DNA from: Paramyrothecium sp. XJ0827
Lineage: Eukaryota; Ascomycota; Sordariomycetes; Hypocreales; Stachybotryaceae
Assembly: GCA_020881915.1 (NCBI GenBank)
Contig: JAJFPB010000007.1
Coordinates: 3,534,001 to 3,598,000, forward strand
Direction: 5' to 3'
DNA length: 64,000 nt
Each line of letters starts with the position of its first letter. The stretch's first letter is position 1. Below are positions 1 through 9,235 of this stretch, piece by piece. The position numbers and the translations under genes are program-made. The notes beneath the pieces were generated by a model that made no database searches, was not told the origin of the DNA, and saw only the letters and a list, made by a program, of their open reading frames with translations.

Positions 1-1
1 T

Positions 2-415
2 CAAGCGGACCCTCGCCCGATTCACTTGCTCCGGGTGCCTAGCTTCAACCCGCCCGCCTTTGATGATGACACGGCGCCTCCCCCCCCTCCAGAGCTTGTA
101 GCTGGGAACCCGGAGGCTGCAAATGCACCCATAATGACACCGCCCCCACAGTATGACGTCGTCGTTGGTACACCAAGCGTTGACGGCTTGGCTGATTACT
201 TTACGCGTCTGGCGAGCTACGACGAGGGAACCGAAGAAGACTCTGGATCTGACGTCGATGATGGACCCCTAAGAATCCTAGATAGAACGGGTCGCGTCAA
301 TGTGGTCCACCCAAGGACGCCGGGCGGAAGAATGCCCAGTCGAAGCATGGAGATATCACGACCTCCCATCAACTTGCGTCTGGACAACCGCCAAAGCATA
401 AACGGTACAAACTGA
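2..415 (+). CDS. Arrestin-like trafficking adaptor, C-terminal part (5' partial)
   Basis: The frame is open from base 2 to the stop at 413-415, giving about 137 residues of a protein whose start lies outside the window. The tail is proline- and acid-rich and contains PPPQYD (codons about 140-157). This includes a PPxY motif of the kind that recruits Rsp5/Nedd4 ubiquitin ligases. It is followed by VGTPSVDGLADYF and an acidic stretch, an arrangement I recognise from the disordered tails of fungal alpha-arrestin-like proteins. Such proteins bring a ubiquitin ligase to plasma-membrane transporters and so drive endocytosis. The arrestin fold itself would be upstream and cannot be seen, so the assignment rests on the tail only. 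No intron is visible here. Confidence 0.6.
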   Translation, partial: QADPRPIHLLRVPSFNPPAFDDDTAPPPPPELVAGNPEAANAPIMTPPPQYDVVVGTPSVDGLADYFTRLASYDEGTEEDSGSDVDDGPLRILDRTGRVNVVHPRTPGGRMPSRSMEISRPPINLRLDNRQSINGTN

Positions 416-1594
416 GCTTTGACTGCATAGACTATACTATGCTGTGGCCCAAACTGCGCCACAATTTCCTTTGTCATTTACGAACACTTTCGCATTCTCG
501 TTTATTGGAACAGAACGGTTCAGGATAGAAGAGTCTGGCACATGGCTCTCAGAGGCAGAGACGCCGCTTGTTTCTTTGTTTTTGTCTGGGAAGGATAAGG
601 CGTATCAGTGGTTAATTCAAGAGATTATTATGCTGGGTGCCGGGGAATTGCACGGACATCCTACGGCGTTGGGCTTATTTCTGGACATTTTGCATGGGTC
701 ACGGGAGATATGGGCGGACTAGCAGATCTAACATACCCCTGGGAGCATTTTGGCGAGGATATGTTTAGCTGGTTTAAATGATGACAAGACGAATTCTGTC
801 AGCTGTTGACTGTTAACTTTTACTGCCATGTCGTGTCCATGACTTGTGAAGTGCGGTTCGGTGATTGCCCGACGCCCACTGCGAAGCCGTTTGTAGGTGG
901 ATGGTAGTCAACTATTGCCCCCTTTACTGGCCCTTGAGTTGCGTTGAGCAACCTCCTCGGGTCAGTTCCACCTGTTTCAACAAGATTGATAAGGGTGCTC
1001 CTTGAACCAGATGGGCCGTTGTACACAGCATCCAAAGGTTTGTTGAACCCATGCTTCCTGGTCAACAGTTTGAATCAACTCCCAAAAACCTATTCATGCT
1101 GCCCCACGTCAAGCACGATTGGCGCCAATATTCTTCGGCTTCGCCAATCCGGAAAGTGTAAGTTACGCTGCCGGCAATTCAACCATCGATTGCAAATGCC
1201 GGCAGACAGATGCACCGCCCCTCCCAATGCCGGGGAAACGAGAACGAGCATGTTCTGTCCTGACAGGCCAGGTCTTCCTCCCCACAGAACAGGGGGATTT
1301 ACATCCAGCACATGGGCGACTTGAAACGTCACCCTGTTGGGATGAACCGGGGCGCGCCCTCCACCCCGTCATCTATGCAAAACTTGCCGATTCTGGCACG
1401 GGGACGATTCTCGCGTGTGCCGAAAGGGCTCGAGGGGAAAGGATTGGCGATGAGGGGAGAGGGTGGGCTGCTTTGGGAACGGAGATGCTCGGGCTCGAGG
1501 ACGTCTATATTAGCCGTCGGAAATAATACTTGACTATATAAGTGTATATCGCAGACATGTTATTGCCGCTGTTGAGCTCCGGGTTGGTTGTTGG
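416..1594. other. Intergenic region between arrestin-like gene and xylanase
   Basis: It holds the 3' flank of the arrestin-like gene and the xylanase promoter. Short ORFs on both strands overlap one another and show no recognisable motif, so none is called. The only promoter-like signals I can point to are the GGCTAA and TATA sequences just before 1560, listed separately, and a looser GGC(A/T)4 match at 672-678. Confidence 0.6.
1510..1540 (+). promoter_or_regulatory. Xylanase core promoter: GGCTAA site and TATA box
   Basis: TATATAA lies at 1534-1540, about 100 bases before the preferred xylanase start codon. On the minus strand 1510-1515 reads GGCTAA, which matches the core recognised by the xylanase activators XlnR/Xyr1. 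The site is only about 20 bases from the TATA box, closer than usual. The TATA call is firm by sequence; the activator site is a short match that could be chance. Confidence 0.45.
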
Positions 1595-1636
1595 ATGGTC
1601 AGGTTCGTGATCACCAAATCGCAAAAACACACAATC

Positions 1637-2686
1637 ATGCGGACGACGTCTCTCACATCCGCAGCGCTGCTGCTACTGCCGGGGGCGTCGGCCAACCTCC
1701 ACGAGCTCATCGTCGGCGCCGGCAAGCTCTACTTCGGGTCGGCCGTGGACAACCCGGAGCTGCTGGACGGCGAGTACGCGGCGCTGCTGTCCGACACGGC
1801 GCAGTTCGGGTCCATCACGCCGGGCAACGGGCAGAAGTGGCAGTTCGCGCAGCCGCAGCGCGGCGCCTTCAGCTACGCCATGGGCGACGAGATCGTCGAG
1901 TGGGCCGAGGCCAACGAGCAGCTCGTGCGGTGCCACACGCTCGTCTGGCACTCCCAGCTGCCGGGCTGGGTGTCGTCGGGCTCCTTCGGCGCCGAGGAGT
2001 TGACGGGCATCGTGGAGGCGCACGTCGCCAACGTGGCGGGCCACTACCGGGGCCGGTGCTACGCGTGGGACGTGGTCAACGAGGCGCTCGAGGAGGACGG
2101 CTCGTTCCGGCGCAGCGTCTTCTTCGACGTGCTGGGCGAGGGCTTCGTCCGCACGGCCTTCGAGGCGGCGGCCCGCGCGGACCCGGGGGCCAAGCTGTAC
2201 TACAACGACTACAACCTCGAGTACGGCGGCGCCAAGACGGACGCGGCGGTGCGGCTGGCGGCCGACCTGGTGGAGGCGGGCGCGCCCATCGACGGCGTCG
2301 GCCTGCAGGCGCACCTGATCGTGGGCTCGACGCCGCCGCGGGCCTCGCTGGCGGGCGTGCTGCGCCGCTTCGCGGAGCTGGGGCTCGACGTGGCCTACAC
2401 GGAGCTGGACATCCGGCACGCGAGCCTGCCGGCCGACGCGGCGGCGCTGGCGCGGCAGGGCGACGACTTCGCGAGCGTGGTGGGCTCGTGCCTGGACGAG
2501 GCGCGCTGCGTGGGCGTCACGCTCTGGGCCTACTCGGACAGGCACTCGTGGGTCCCCGGCGTGTTCCCGGGCGCCGGGGCCGCGCTGCTGTGGGACGAGG
2601 ACCTGAGGGAGAAGCCGGCGTACACGTCGGTGTCGAGCGTGCTGGCGGCGGCGGCGACGGCGGCGCCGCCGTGTGTGAGGAGATAG
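1637..2686 (+). CDS. Secreted GH10 endo-1,4-beta-xylanase
   Basis: Intronless, 349 residues when started at 1637. This start gives a signal peptide of about 19 residues (MRTTSLTSAALLLLPGASA); an in-frame ATG at 1595 would add 14 polar residues in front of it and is less likely. A single GH10 barrel follows with no cellulose-binding module. Visible motifs are TPGNGQKW (about 61-68), RCHTLVWHSQLP (98-109), WDVVNEAL with acid/base Glu149, YYNDYN (188-193), GLQAHL (222-227) and YTELDIR with nucleophile Glu256. Cys285 and Cys291 can form the usual C-terminal loop disulfide. Family members cut internal xylan bonds outside the cell. TPGN in place of the commoner TPEN is a variant I recall from a fungal GH10 subgroup, not a lesion. 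Third codon positions are almost all G or C, which creates long antisense shadow frames. Confidence 0.95.
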   Translation: MRTTSLTSAALLLLPGASANLHELIVGAGKLYFGSAVDNPELLDGEYAALLSDTAQFGSITPGNGQKWQFAQPQRGAFSYAMGDEIVEWAEANEQLVRCHTLVWHSQLPGWVSSGSFGAEELTGIVEAHVANVAGHYRGRCYAWDVVNEALEEDGSFRRSVFFDVLGEGFVRTAFEAAARADPGAKLYYNDYNLEYGGAKTDAAVRLAADLVEAGAPIDGVGLQAHLIVGSTPPRASLAGVLRRFAELGLDVAYTELDIRHASLPADAAALARQGDDFASVVGSCLDEARCVGVTLWAYSDRHSWVPGVFPGAGAALLWDEDLREKPAYTSVSSVLAAAATAAPPCVRR

Positions 2687-3595
2687 AAAGCGCGACTTTT
2701 AGGGGAAAGGAAGGATTGAACCTGGAATTTATACTGCACATATTTCGTATTAGTTTGTTGTGTTGCGTGTGACATTGTGGTCTATTTGCCCTCGTGGGTT
2801 GTCGTTGTGTAAGTGTGATGCGATGTGCGGCTCATGGCTGGGGAGCGAAGTGCTTCATATTTCAGTGTCGAGCGCAAGAACAGACTTGAGTATCAATTTG
2901 CTGGTATGCCTATGACTGCCCGATCCCAAAACATCTAGTTTGAGTAAGTAGGCTGTCGTGATCAATCTAATCACCACAATAGTAATAGACAGCCAAACCA
3001 AGAACCCATGCGAATGCGAGCACGTTGTGGTTAGCGCGAGATCCGGCCCAATGCGATCAGAGGCTCACGCAGCACCCTCAGGCCAATCGGAATGCTGTCA
3101 TCCGCCGAAGGATCCAAAGACGCCCGTGTTGAAATACGGCTGTGTTTTGTCGCAACGTTCTTCCGTGATGACGGGCAGCAGTCGTTCGTCCGCCCAGCTC
3201 GAGGTTATTTCCACTTTTCAAAACCTCCCGGTAAACCTGCGACCGCGACACAGCGAGGACGAGGCTATGACCAGCATTTATTCCCCCAGTTTGCGGCGAC
3301 TTGATCTGGCGCCACGTATTACCGTTTCTTGGGGAGCCCTAGCACACGGCGACCATTTTAGGGAATATCAAGACTATAGTTTGGAAGGATAAATTCTGTC
3401 CTACTGGCAAGTAGATGAAAAAATCATTCGGTTGGAATGGGCAGCTCACTAACAGGCGTGTAGTCCTAGGCCTGTATAACTGCTTGAGCTGTTCCCACAG
3501 CTGTACAGAGTGCACCAGCCTTCACATTGGCTGTACTCTTATGATAGAACAGACCCAGTTCACATCATATCTCGGCTTCATTACCAATAGTCACT
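2687..3595. other. Intergenic region between xylanase and Zn2Cys6 gene
   Basis: Contains the xylanase 3' flank and the promoter of the regulator gene. A 144-codon frame at 2958-3392 has no recognisable motif and is not called. Confidence 0.55.
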
Positions 3596-5127
3596 ATGGT
3601 CAACGACAGCCCCTCGAAATCTCCAGAGACCGCCCTCGCCGTGGCCACCCCCCGCCAGCGCAAGGCGCATCGCAAGTCCCGCCTCGGCTGCGGCAACTGC
3701 AAGCTGCGAAGCGTCAAGGTACGCAATACCGTCCCACACGTTCACCTGTCGCACAACGCATCAAACAAGCTAACCTCCTCGTATTGCGATGAATCAAAGC
3801 CCGCGTGCAAGCGGTGCCTCGCCTCCGGCTTCAGCTGCAACTACACCCGCGCCGTGCCGGACCTGCAGCTCGCCAACGCCCCCGGCGTCTTCAAGGTCGA
3901 GCTCGGCCTGGCGCGCCCCACCGCCGCCGCCGCCGGCCCGTCGCGCGGGTTGGACCCCGGCGTCCGGGTCCCCGTGGCGACCCCGCTGGACGGCCAGGTC
4001 GGCTCGTACCAGCTCCGGCCGGGGGACTGCGAGGCGCTCCTGCGCTTCACCGAGAGGACGGTGTGGACGGTGGGAAACGCGAGGCTGAGGATCAACTATA
4101 GGAGCCAGGCTCTTACTCTGGGCGAGTCGGTGAGTCAAGATATCATAAGACTGGGCGCACTTGCAATATCTTAGCTGGTCATATTCCCCTGCCCATCGCC
4201 TCGTCTAACACGAATCTCTCGCAGAACCCCTTCCTCCTCCACGTCTTCCTCGCCCTCACCTTCATCCACGACGCCCACCTGACGCCCGCCGGCCAGCGGC
4301 TGCCCGCCTCGCACCGCGCCTCGCTCGCCTTCCACTGGTACCACGCCACGGCGCTCTTCGCCCGGCTGCTCGCCCGGCCGCGCGCCAGCCTCACCCCGGC
4401 GCAGCGCGACGCCCTCTGGGCCGCGTCGACGCTGCTCGGCGCCGCCGCCTTCGCCCACCTCGAGACGACGGACCCGCTGCGCGCGTGGCCGCTCAGGGAG
4501 GCCGAGGACCCGATGGACCTCGACTGGCTCAAGCTCAGCGAGGGCAAGAAGGCCGTCCTGGCCGTCGTCGACCCCTCGAGGCCCGAGAGCATGTTCAACT
4601 GCATATGGAAGGACGCCATGGCCCACGCGTTGCCGGACCCGGGCCTGCCCATCGCCCCGGACGCCCTCCCCTCCTCCTTCTACCCGCTCCTCGACCTCTC
4701 CGCCGCCTCCACGCCCGCGACGAACCCCTACCACGGCCACGCCTCCATCCTCGCGCAGCTGCTGCCCCTCGAGCTCGACGAGAACAGCCTCGTGAGCTTC
4801 ATCACCTTCATCGGCCAGCCCGACCCGCGCTACCGCCACCTCCTCGAGGCCAAGGACCACCGCGCCCTGCTCCTCCTGGCGTGGTGGTACGCCAAGGTTG
4901 CCGCCTGCGGGTCGTGGTGGGTGCAGGCGCGCGCCCTGGTCGACGGCGCCGCCCTGTGCGTCTACCTCGGCCGGAACAGCGACGACCCGCGCGTGCTGCA
5001 GCTGCTTGACTTTCCGCGCACGGCGCTGCGCATGGCCGGGGCGGACATGGGCGTGGCGGCTGTAGGGGACAGTCTGGGTACAAGGGATTATGTCACATTG
5101 AGCACTCGCAAATGTTCTCCAACGTAG
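3596..5127 (+). CDS. Zn2Cys6 transcription factor, Upc2-like, with damaged splice acceptor
   Basis: Expected exons are 3596-3718, 3785-4129 and 4225-5127, about 456 residues. Exon 1 carries a basic run and the first half of the zinc cluster (GCGNCKLRSVK). The second half (CDESKPACKRC...FSC) starts at 3785. The middle and C-terminal parts (SYQLRPGDCEALLRF, NPFLLHVFLALTF, DLDWLKLSEGKKAVL) resemble the fungal family usually annotated as sterol uptake control protein 2-like. Intron 2 (4130-4224) is canonical (GTGAGT to CAG). Intron 1 has donor GTACGC at 3719 and branch CTAAC at 3770-3774, but ends in TAT at 3782-3784 where TAG is expected. The 66 nt is a multiple of three without a stop, so retention would add 22 residues between Cys2 and Cys3 of the cluster. 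The usual basic RRR run is also reduced to LRS. It may be a defective allele, a sequencing error or a non-DNA-binding protein. The true 3' end is uncertain. Confidence 0.8.
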
Positions 5128-5387
5128 TCATATACCAATCAAATGGCAAAGTTCAGCCAACCTCTATCGTAGAGCAGCAACTACAGCTCCGCGTCAATGA
5201 GATGATACAGTAACTTGAAAGAAACAAGACATAGGAAATAATGCGGGTAGACACTATAAATCAGAAATCAAAAGCCAAAGCATCCGAGACGCCGATACCA
5301 GTCCTCCATAGAACGTCATCATCTTATCGTCTCAAAAGTCACCATGTTGAACGCCCACAACCACAAAGGTCCCTAGGATTCACAACT

Positions 5388-7516
5388 TCAAGCTCCGACT
5401 TGTACCTGCCGTCCCGCAGCATGAGCCTCCTGGCCCTTCTCTCCGGCGCCTCCACCGCTCCCACTCGCTGACCTTGGTATGAGGGGGTGCTCGGGGTCGT
5501 AGCCAACAGACTTGACGATGCCGAGACCCTTTGTACGACCCTCTCTGAAAAGCAGTCGGTCACCAGGAGCGAGGTACTCAGGACGCTGCACGAAGCGGAA
5601 AGCCACGGTGGCTCTGTCCCCGGTACGGATGAGCTCTCTGTCAATGTCGATGATTGCACATGTTTGCGACACAGGTCCCACGTGAAGCATGGCTTGGTAC
5701 TTGGTCTTGATTGTGGTGGCGTGCGATAGGATCAAAACTACTTTTGTTAGTCATTGGATCGCGAATGTAAGATGAATGATCTTACCCTCGGCAATGAACT
5801 CGCGATGCACCTTGGGAGCAGGTTGGCCTTCCAACTTCGGAAGCACCACCATTCCCTTCCGGACGTCCTTGCGCTTCACCCTTTTCAGAGCAAAAGAAGC
5901 AGACTGGCCTGCCGATGCCGCCGGCACTCTTATCCTCTTTCGTTCAATCGAGCGAATAGATGTTTGTGTGAACTGTCCCAACGAGTCTGGCCCAATCAGA
6001 ACAGTGTCGCCTTCGTGAGCCACGCCCGACTTGACAATACCCGAGACTACGGTGCCTGTGAATGGGACCGAGAATGTGTCGTTGATGTGAAACTCAAACG
6101 GCGCATCCGAGTTATATCTTCCATGGTGTGGCAAGATGTTCAGGAACGTCCGTACGAGGTCGAGGTTCTCGCCCGTGACATTCGACACCAGAAAGACGGG
6201 GCATATCCGTTGGCTAACAAACTGGGTCGCCGTGTTGATGCACTCCTCGCGGTTCTTGATGAATGTTGGGATCTTACGGGCACCCGGGCTCTTCATTATC
6301 TTGGTGATCTGCGTTATCGTCTCCTCGAGAATGTTTGGTGGGCAAATATCGATTTTGGTGACGACCACCATGACTGGAACGTTCAAGGCTAGGGCGATGC
6401 CTAAGTGCTCCTTGCTCATACCAACCAGGCCGTTGTTTGCTGCCACCATAAGAAGGCAATAGTTGGGACTGCTGGACAGCAAGCCGAAGACGGTGGTCCG
6501 CAGGTACTTTTCGTGACCCGCCAAATCGGTAAAGGTGATTACCTTTGCGCTTCGCTTTCCGATCTCCTCCCACGACAGTTTACCTGAAATTCTGAGCACG
6601 GATCATTGGTAATGGAGGCAAGGAACTTACGGCCAGGAATGTCAGAAGTTATGACACCACCCTTGCTATCGAATCCCATAATCTCCATGCCGACGGAGCT
6701 GGTCCGGCCGGTGTCAATTTCGTGCTTGTGACGGAAAAGGTTGACTCGAGCCTTGCCTCGTCCATCATCCAGGTCACCTTTGACCAGCACGCCAAGCATG
6801 GAACTCTTTCCTGCGTCAACTGCAAGGACAACGTCAATAAGATTCCCGCCCAGCCGACAAGATCATGCTTACCATTTCCAACAACTGCTATCCTTGTTTC
6901 AATCACGTCCTCTATTCTGGGAGGTACGCGCCGTATCAGAATCTTGCCGCTGCAGTTCTTGTCCTTCCCGGGGTTGCTGGCGGTGCTCGCTGCCTCCCTG
7001 TCGCCACCCACATTCTTCGCCAGGAGCAAGTCGCAGTCGGAGCGGACAGCCTTGGCTGCGTTTTCCAATCGCGCATATGCCTGGTTCCATTCCTCAAGCG
7101 TCAAGTTCATCGAATCGCCATTGTTCTCATATCCGAGTTCGAAGACGGCCTCTCCGTGGCCTTCCTCTATCCGGTCGGCGATGACGTCTTGGAGTTTGAC
7201 TAGTGACTCTTCGTCTGTTCCCAGCAACAGGTCCTTGAGCGCGACACGGGGCGCCGAATCGGCCAGGTCCAAATTGTCAAAAAGCTCGTCCAGCTCTTCA
7301 TGGTGCTCGGTGGTGGCTTTGTCGGTACTGGGTGCTGCTGCATGTCCCGGCTTCGACGCTGGGAAGCGGAGATTTTGCTGCTGCTCTACGTATTCGGCAA
7401 AGTCGCTAAGTGCCTACGGTAGGTGTCAATTACCAGTCCTACGTGGAGGGGCTTCTGTGTCGTACCGACTCGCCCTTTCTCCGGTCGTGGGGTGTCTTTA
7501 TTGTTTTGTTGGACAT
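5388..7516 (-). CDS. GTPBP1/GTPBP2-type translational GTPase
   Basis: Five exons on the minus strand: 7516-7466, 7413-6873, 6819-6631, 6583-5786 and 5737-5388. They give an unbroken 642-residue protein. Introns are very short (52, 53, 47 and 48 nt) and all GT-AG. The GTPase motifs are present: P-loop GNVDAGKSS (196-204, split by intron 2), switch I region [12 protein letters not shown]3 [15 protein letters not shown] and G4 TKID. After the G domain come an EF-Tu-like domain 2 ([12 protein letters not shown]) and domain 3 ([26 protein letters not shown]). This order matches eukaryotic GTPBP1/GTPBP2, elongation-factor-like GTPases linked to ribosome rescue and mRNA surveillance. Splice sites were chosen because they rebuild conserved motifs across junctions. 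The last 30 residues are low complexity and the exact stop is less certain. Confidence 0.9.
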
Positions 7517-8390
7517 GGCGGCGGTGAGGTAATGCGACAAGCTAGCATTACACCACTGTTCGAGTAATCATGGGAATGTGTAAGAGGGAGGCCGAGAACG
7601 GGGGGCCGCTGCTTTATCACTTGATTTGAACAAGAGTCATCAACCTTAACGAGATGCTGCGCCTCTTCCCCGGCCGGTTGACTCGAAAGCTTTATTTGGA
7701 AAAAGAAGAGTCACACCAGACAACAAGGCAATGGGTGGCAGGGTTTAGGTTGGCTGGAGGGGATGGTGAGTAACGAGTCCCTTGGGGACGAGAGCGTGCT
7801 TTATCGATAAGGCTGCACATGCCCCACCAATTTGTGGGGAGCTTGATGGTGGATTGAGGCAGGTGGGGGACCCGGTACTTGCAAGTTGCAAGAAGCATGT
7901 GCAATGCAGATAGAAGCTCCTCATTCAGGTGAGGTAAGCTACCCAAGGTCGGGGAGGTAGACGGTTGGTTGAGCATCAAATCGTCCAAGTCTCACCAAAA
8001 CAAGACGCGCAGAGGATCAAAGCCACAAGGCATTACATTCGCAGCTTCTTCTCAACAAGGTCTGATCAATAATTCTTTTTGTCCTGTCTATGCGTCCCAG
8101 AGGCCCGTATCCCAACGCCATATCATCATGCAGGTACAGCCGAGACGATCGGCTGCGGCTCGTCGCTGTGCGGCGCAACAGAGTATCCAGAGGCTTCAAC
8201 TGGGAGGGTTCAGAACGCTCCATGCCTCTTGCACCTGAGTCTCCCATGCTACCAAACAGCTGGGCTCTCCCCGCGCTTGCGCATACGTCATCGTCGAAGA
8301 TTGATAACGGTTGGATGCGCACATCAAGCCGGTTCGGCTCGTACTTGGCGATTTCCATCAAAAGCTCGCGTCACCGCGGAAACATTGAGC
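7517..8390. other. Intergenic region between GTPase and LSM3
   Basis: Promoter of the minus-strand GTPase gene and 3' flank of LSM3, which is transcribed the same way. Overlapping short frames on both strands carry no recognisable motif. I see no RNA gene here. Confidence 0.5.
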
Positions 8391-8843
8391 TTAGAAAGGG
8401 ACCTGTGGCGATATCAAGACAACGCTATCGCCTGGATACTGGATTAGACTCCTACTTTCACAACATGCTGCTTCTCCCACGCTTACCTCTCACGAACAGC
8501 ATCTCGGATTTGCGGCTGATAGTCTAAACACAATGTTAGTACTCAAACGTAGCCACACGAGTTGAGTAGCCGTACCTTGACCTCCTCATCGTCATCGTCC
8601 TCATCGACTGTGTAGATAGTCTCCTCTACTTCTCCCAGAACCAGGTTGCAGTGGCTGTCGTAGGCCTGAGCGCGTCGTCAGCATCCTGTGGAAACCTCTC
8701 ATTTCAATTGGTGGGCTCACGTGAAGCTTGCCCTTGAGCTCACGGTCTCCCCTGAGCTTGACGAAAACGACCTCATTCAAGAGCAGTCGGACAAGGTCAA
8801 GAGGCTCAGCAACGTGGCTGGTCTCCTCGCCAGCGTCGGCCAT
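8391..8843 (-). CDS. LSM3: U6 snRNA-associated Sm-like protein LSm3
   Basis: Four exons on the minus strand: 8843-8721, 8665-8576, 8523-8487 and 8431-8391. They encode 96 residues, the usual size for LSm3. Introns are 55, 52 and 55 nt, all GT-AG. The product begins [20 protein letters not shown]. It shows the Sm1 fold region ([33 protein letters not shown], in two exons) and the Sm2 motif [14 protein letters not shown] near the end. An acidic insert (DEDDDDEEV) between Sm1 and Sm2 is typical of LSm3. LSm3 is part of the LSm1-7 ring, which binds deadenylated mRNA in the cytoplasm, and the LSm2-8 ring, which holds U6 snRNA in the nucleus. Only the first exon stands out as an open frame; the rest was found by following the family motif. 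Confidence 0.95.
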
Positions 8844-9235
8844 GGTGAAAGATGTACTCGGAAGCTGGTTTTCTGTGGAAAAAGTTACTTGAGTACGCCG
8901 TGTGCGGCCGGGTTTTGTTGAGCGAGCGCGTGAGGCGGTTCAGTCGTGATCATGAAATGATATCTCAGATCCCGCAACGGCGGAAATTCTTCGGCGATTG
9001 CCTGTGCGCTGCTATGCATGTCTCGGGGCGTACCCAAGCATGCAGCGTATGCATCTAAGCCGAGTCCTTACCCCAGGTTTACCGCTGTAACCCCAACTGC
9101 CGCCCAGAATGTGGCGTCTCGCGTTGAGGGACACCGTTACATGGACGCTTGTGCCCTTGCATTCTCCTCTTCCCTCCCACGGACTTCCTTTCTTTCGGCG
9201 CGTTCCCTTCCCATGATCGGACCTCACGGAAGCCA
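8844..9235. promoter_or_regulatory. Divergent promoter of LSM3 and the ATP13-like gene
   Basis: LSM3 starts at 8843 leftward and the mitochondrial factor starts at 9236 (or 9149) rightward. At most 392 bp must therefore contain both promoters and both 5' leaders. No clear TATA box was seen. Pairing a splicing/decay factor with a mitochondrial expression factor may be incidental. Confidence 0.5.

Noticed and set aside
1673..2545. 290-codon minus-strand frame opposite the xylanase
   Set aside because: It is Arg/Val-rich with no motif and exists because G/C-ending codons on the plus strand avoid stops on the other strand.
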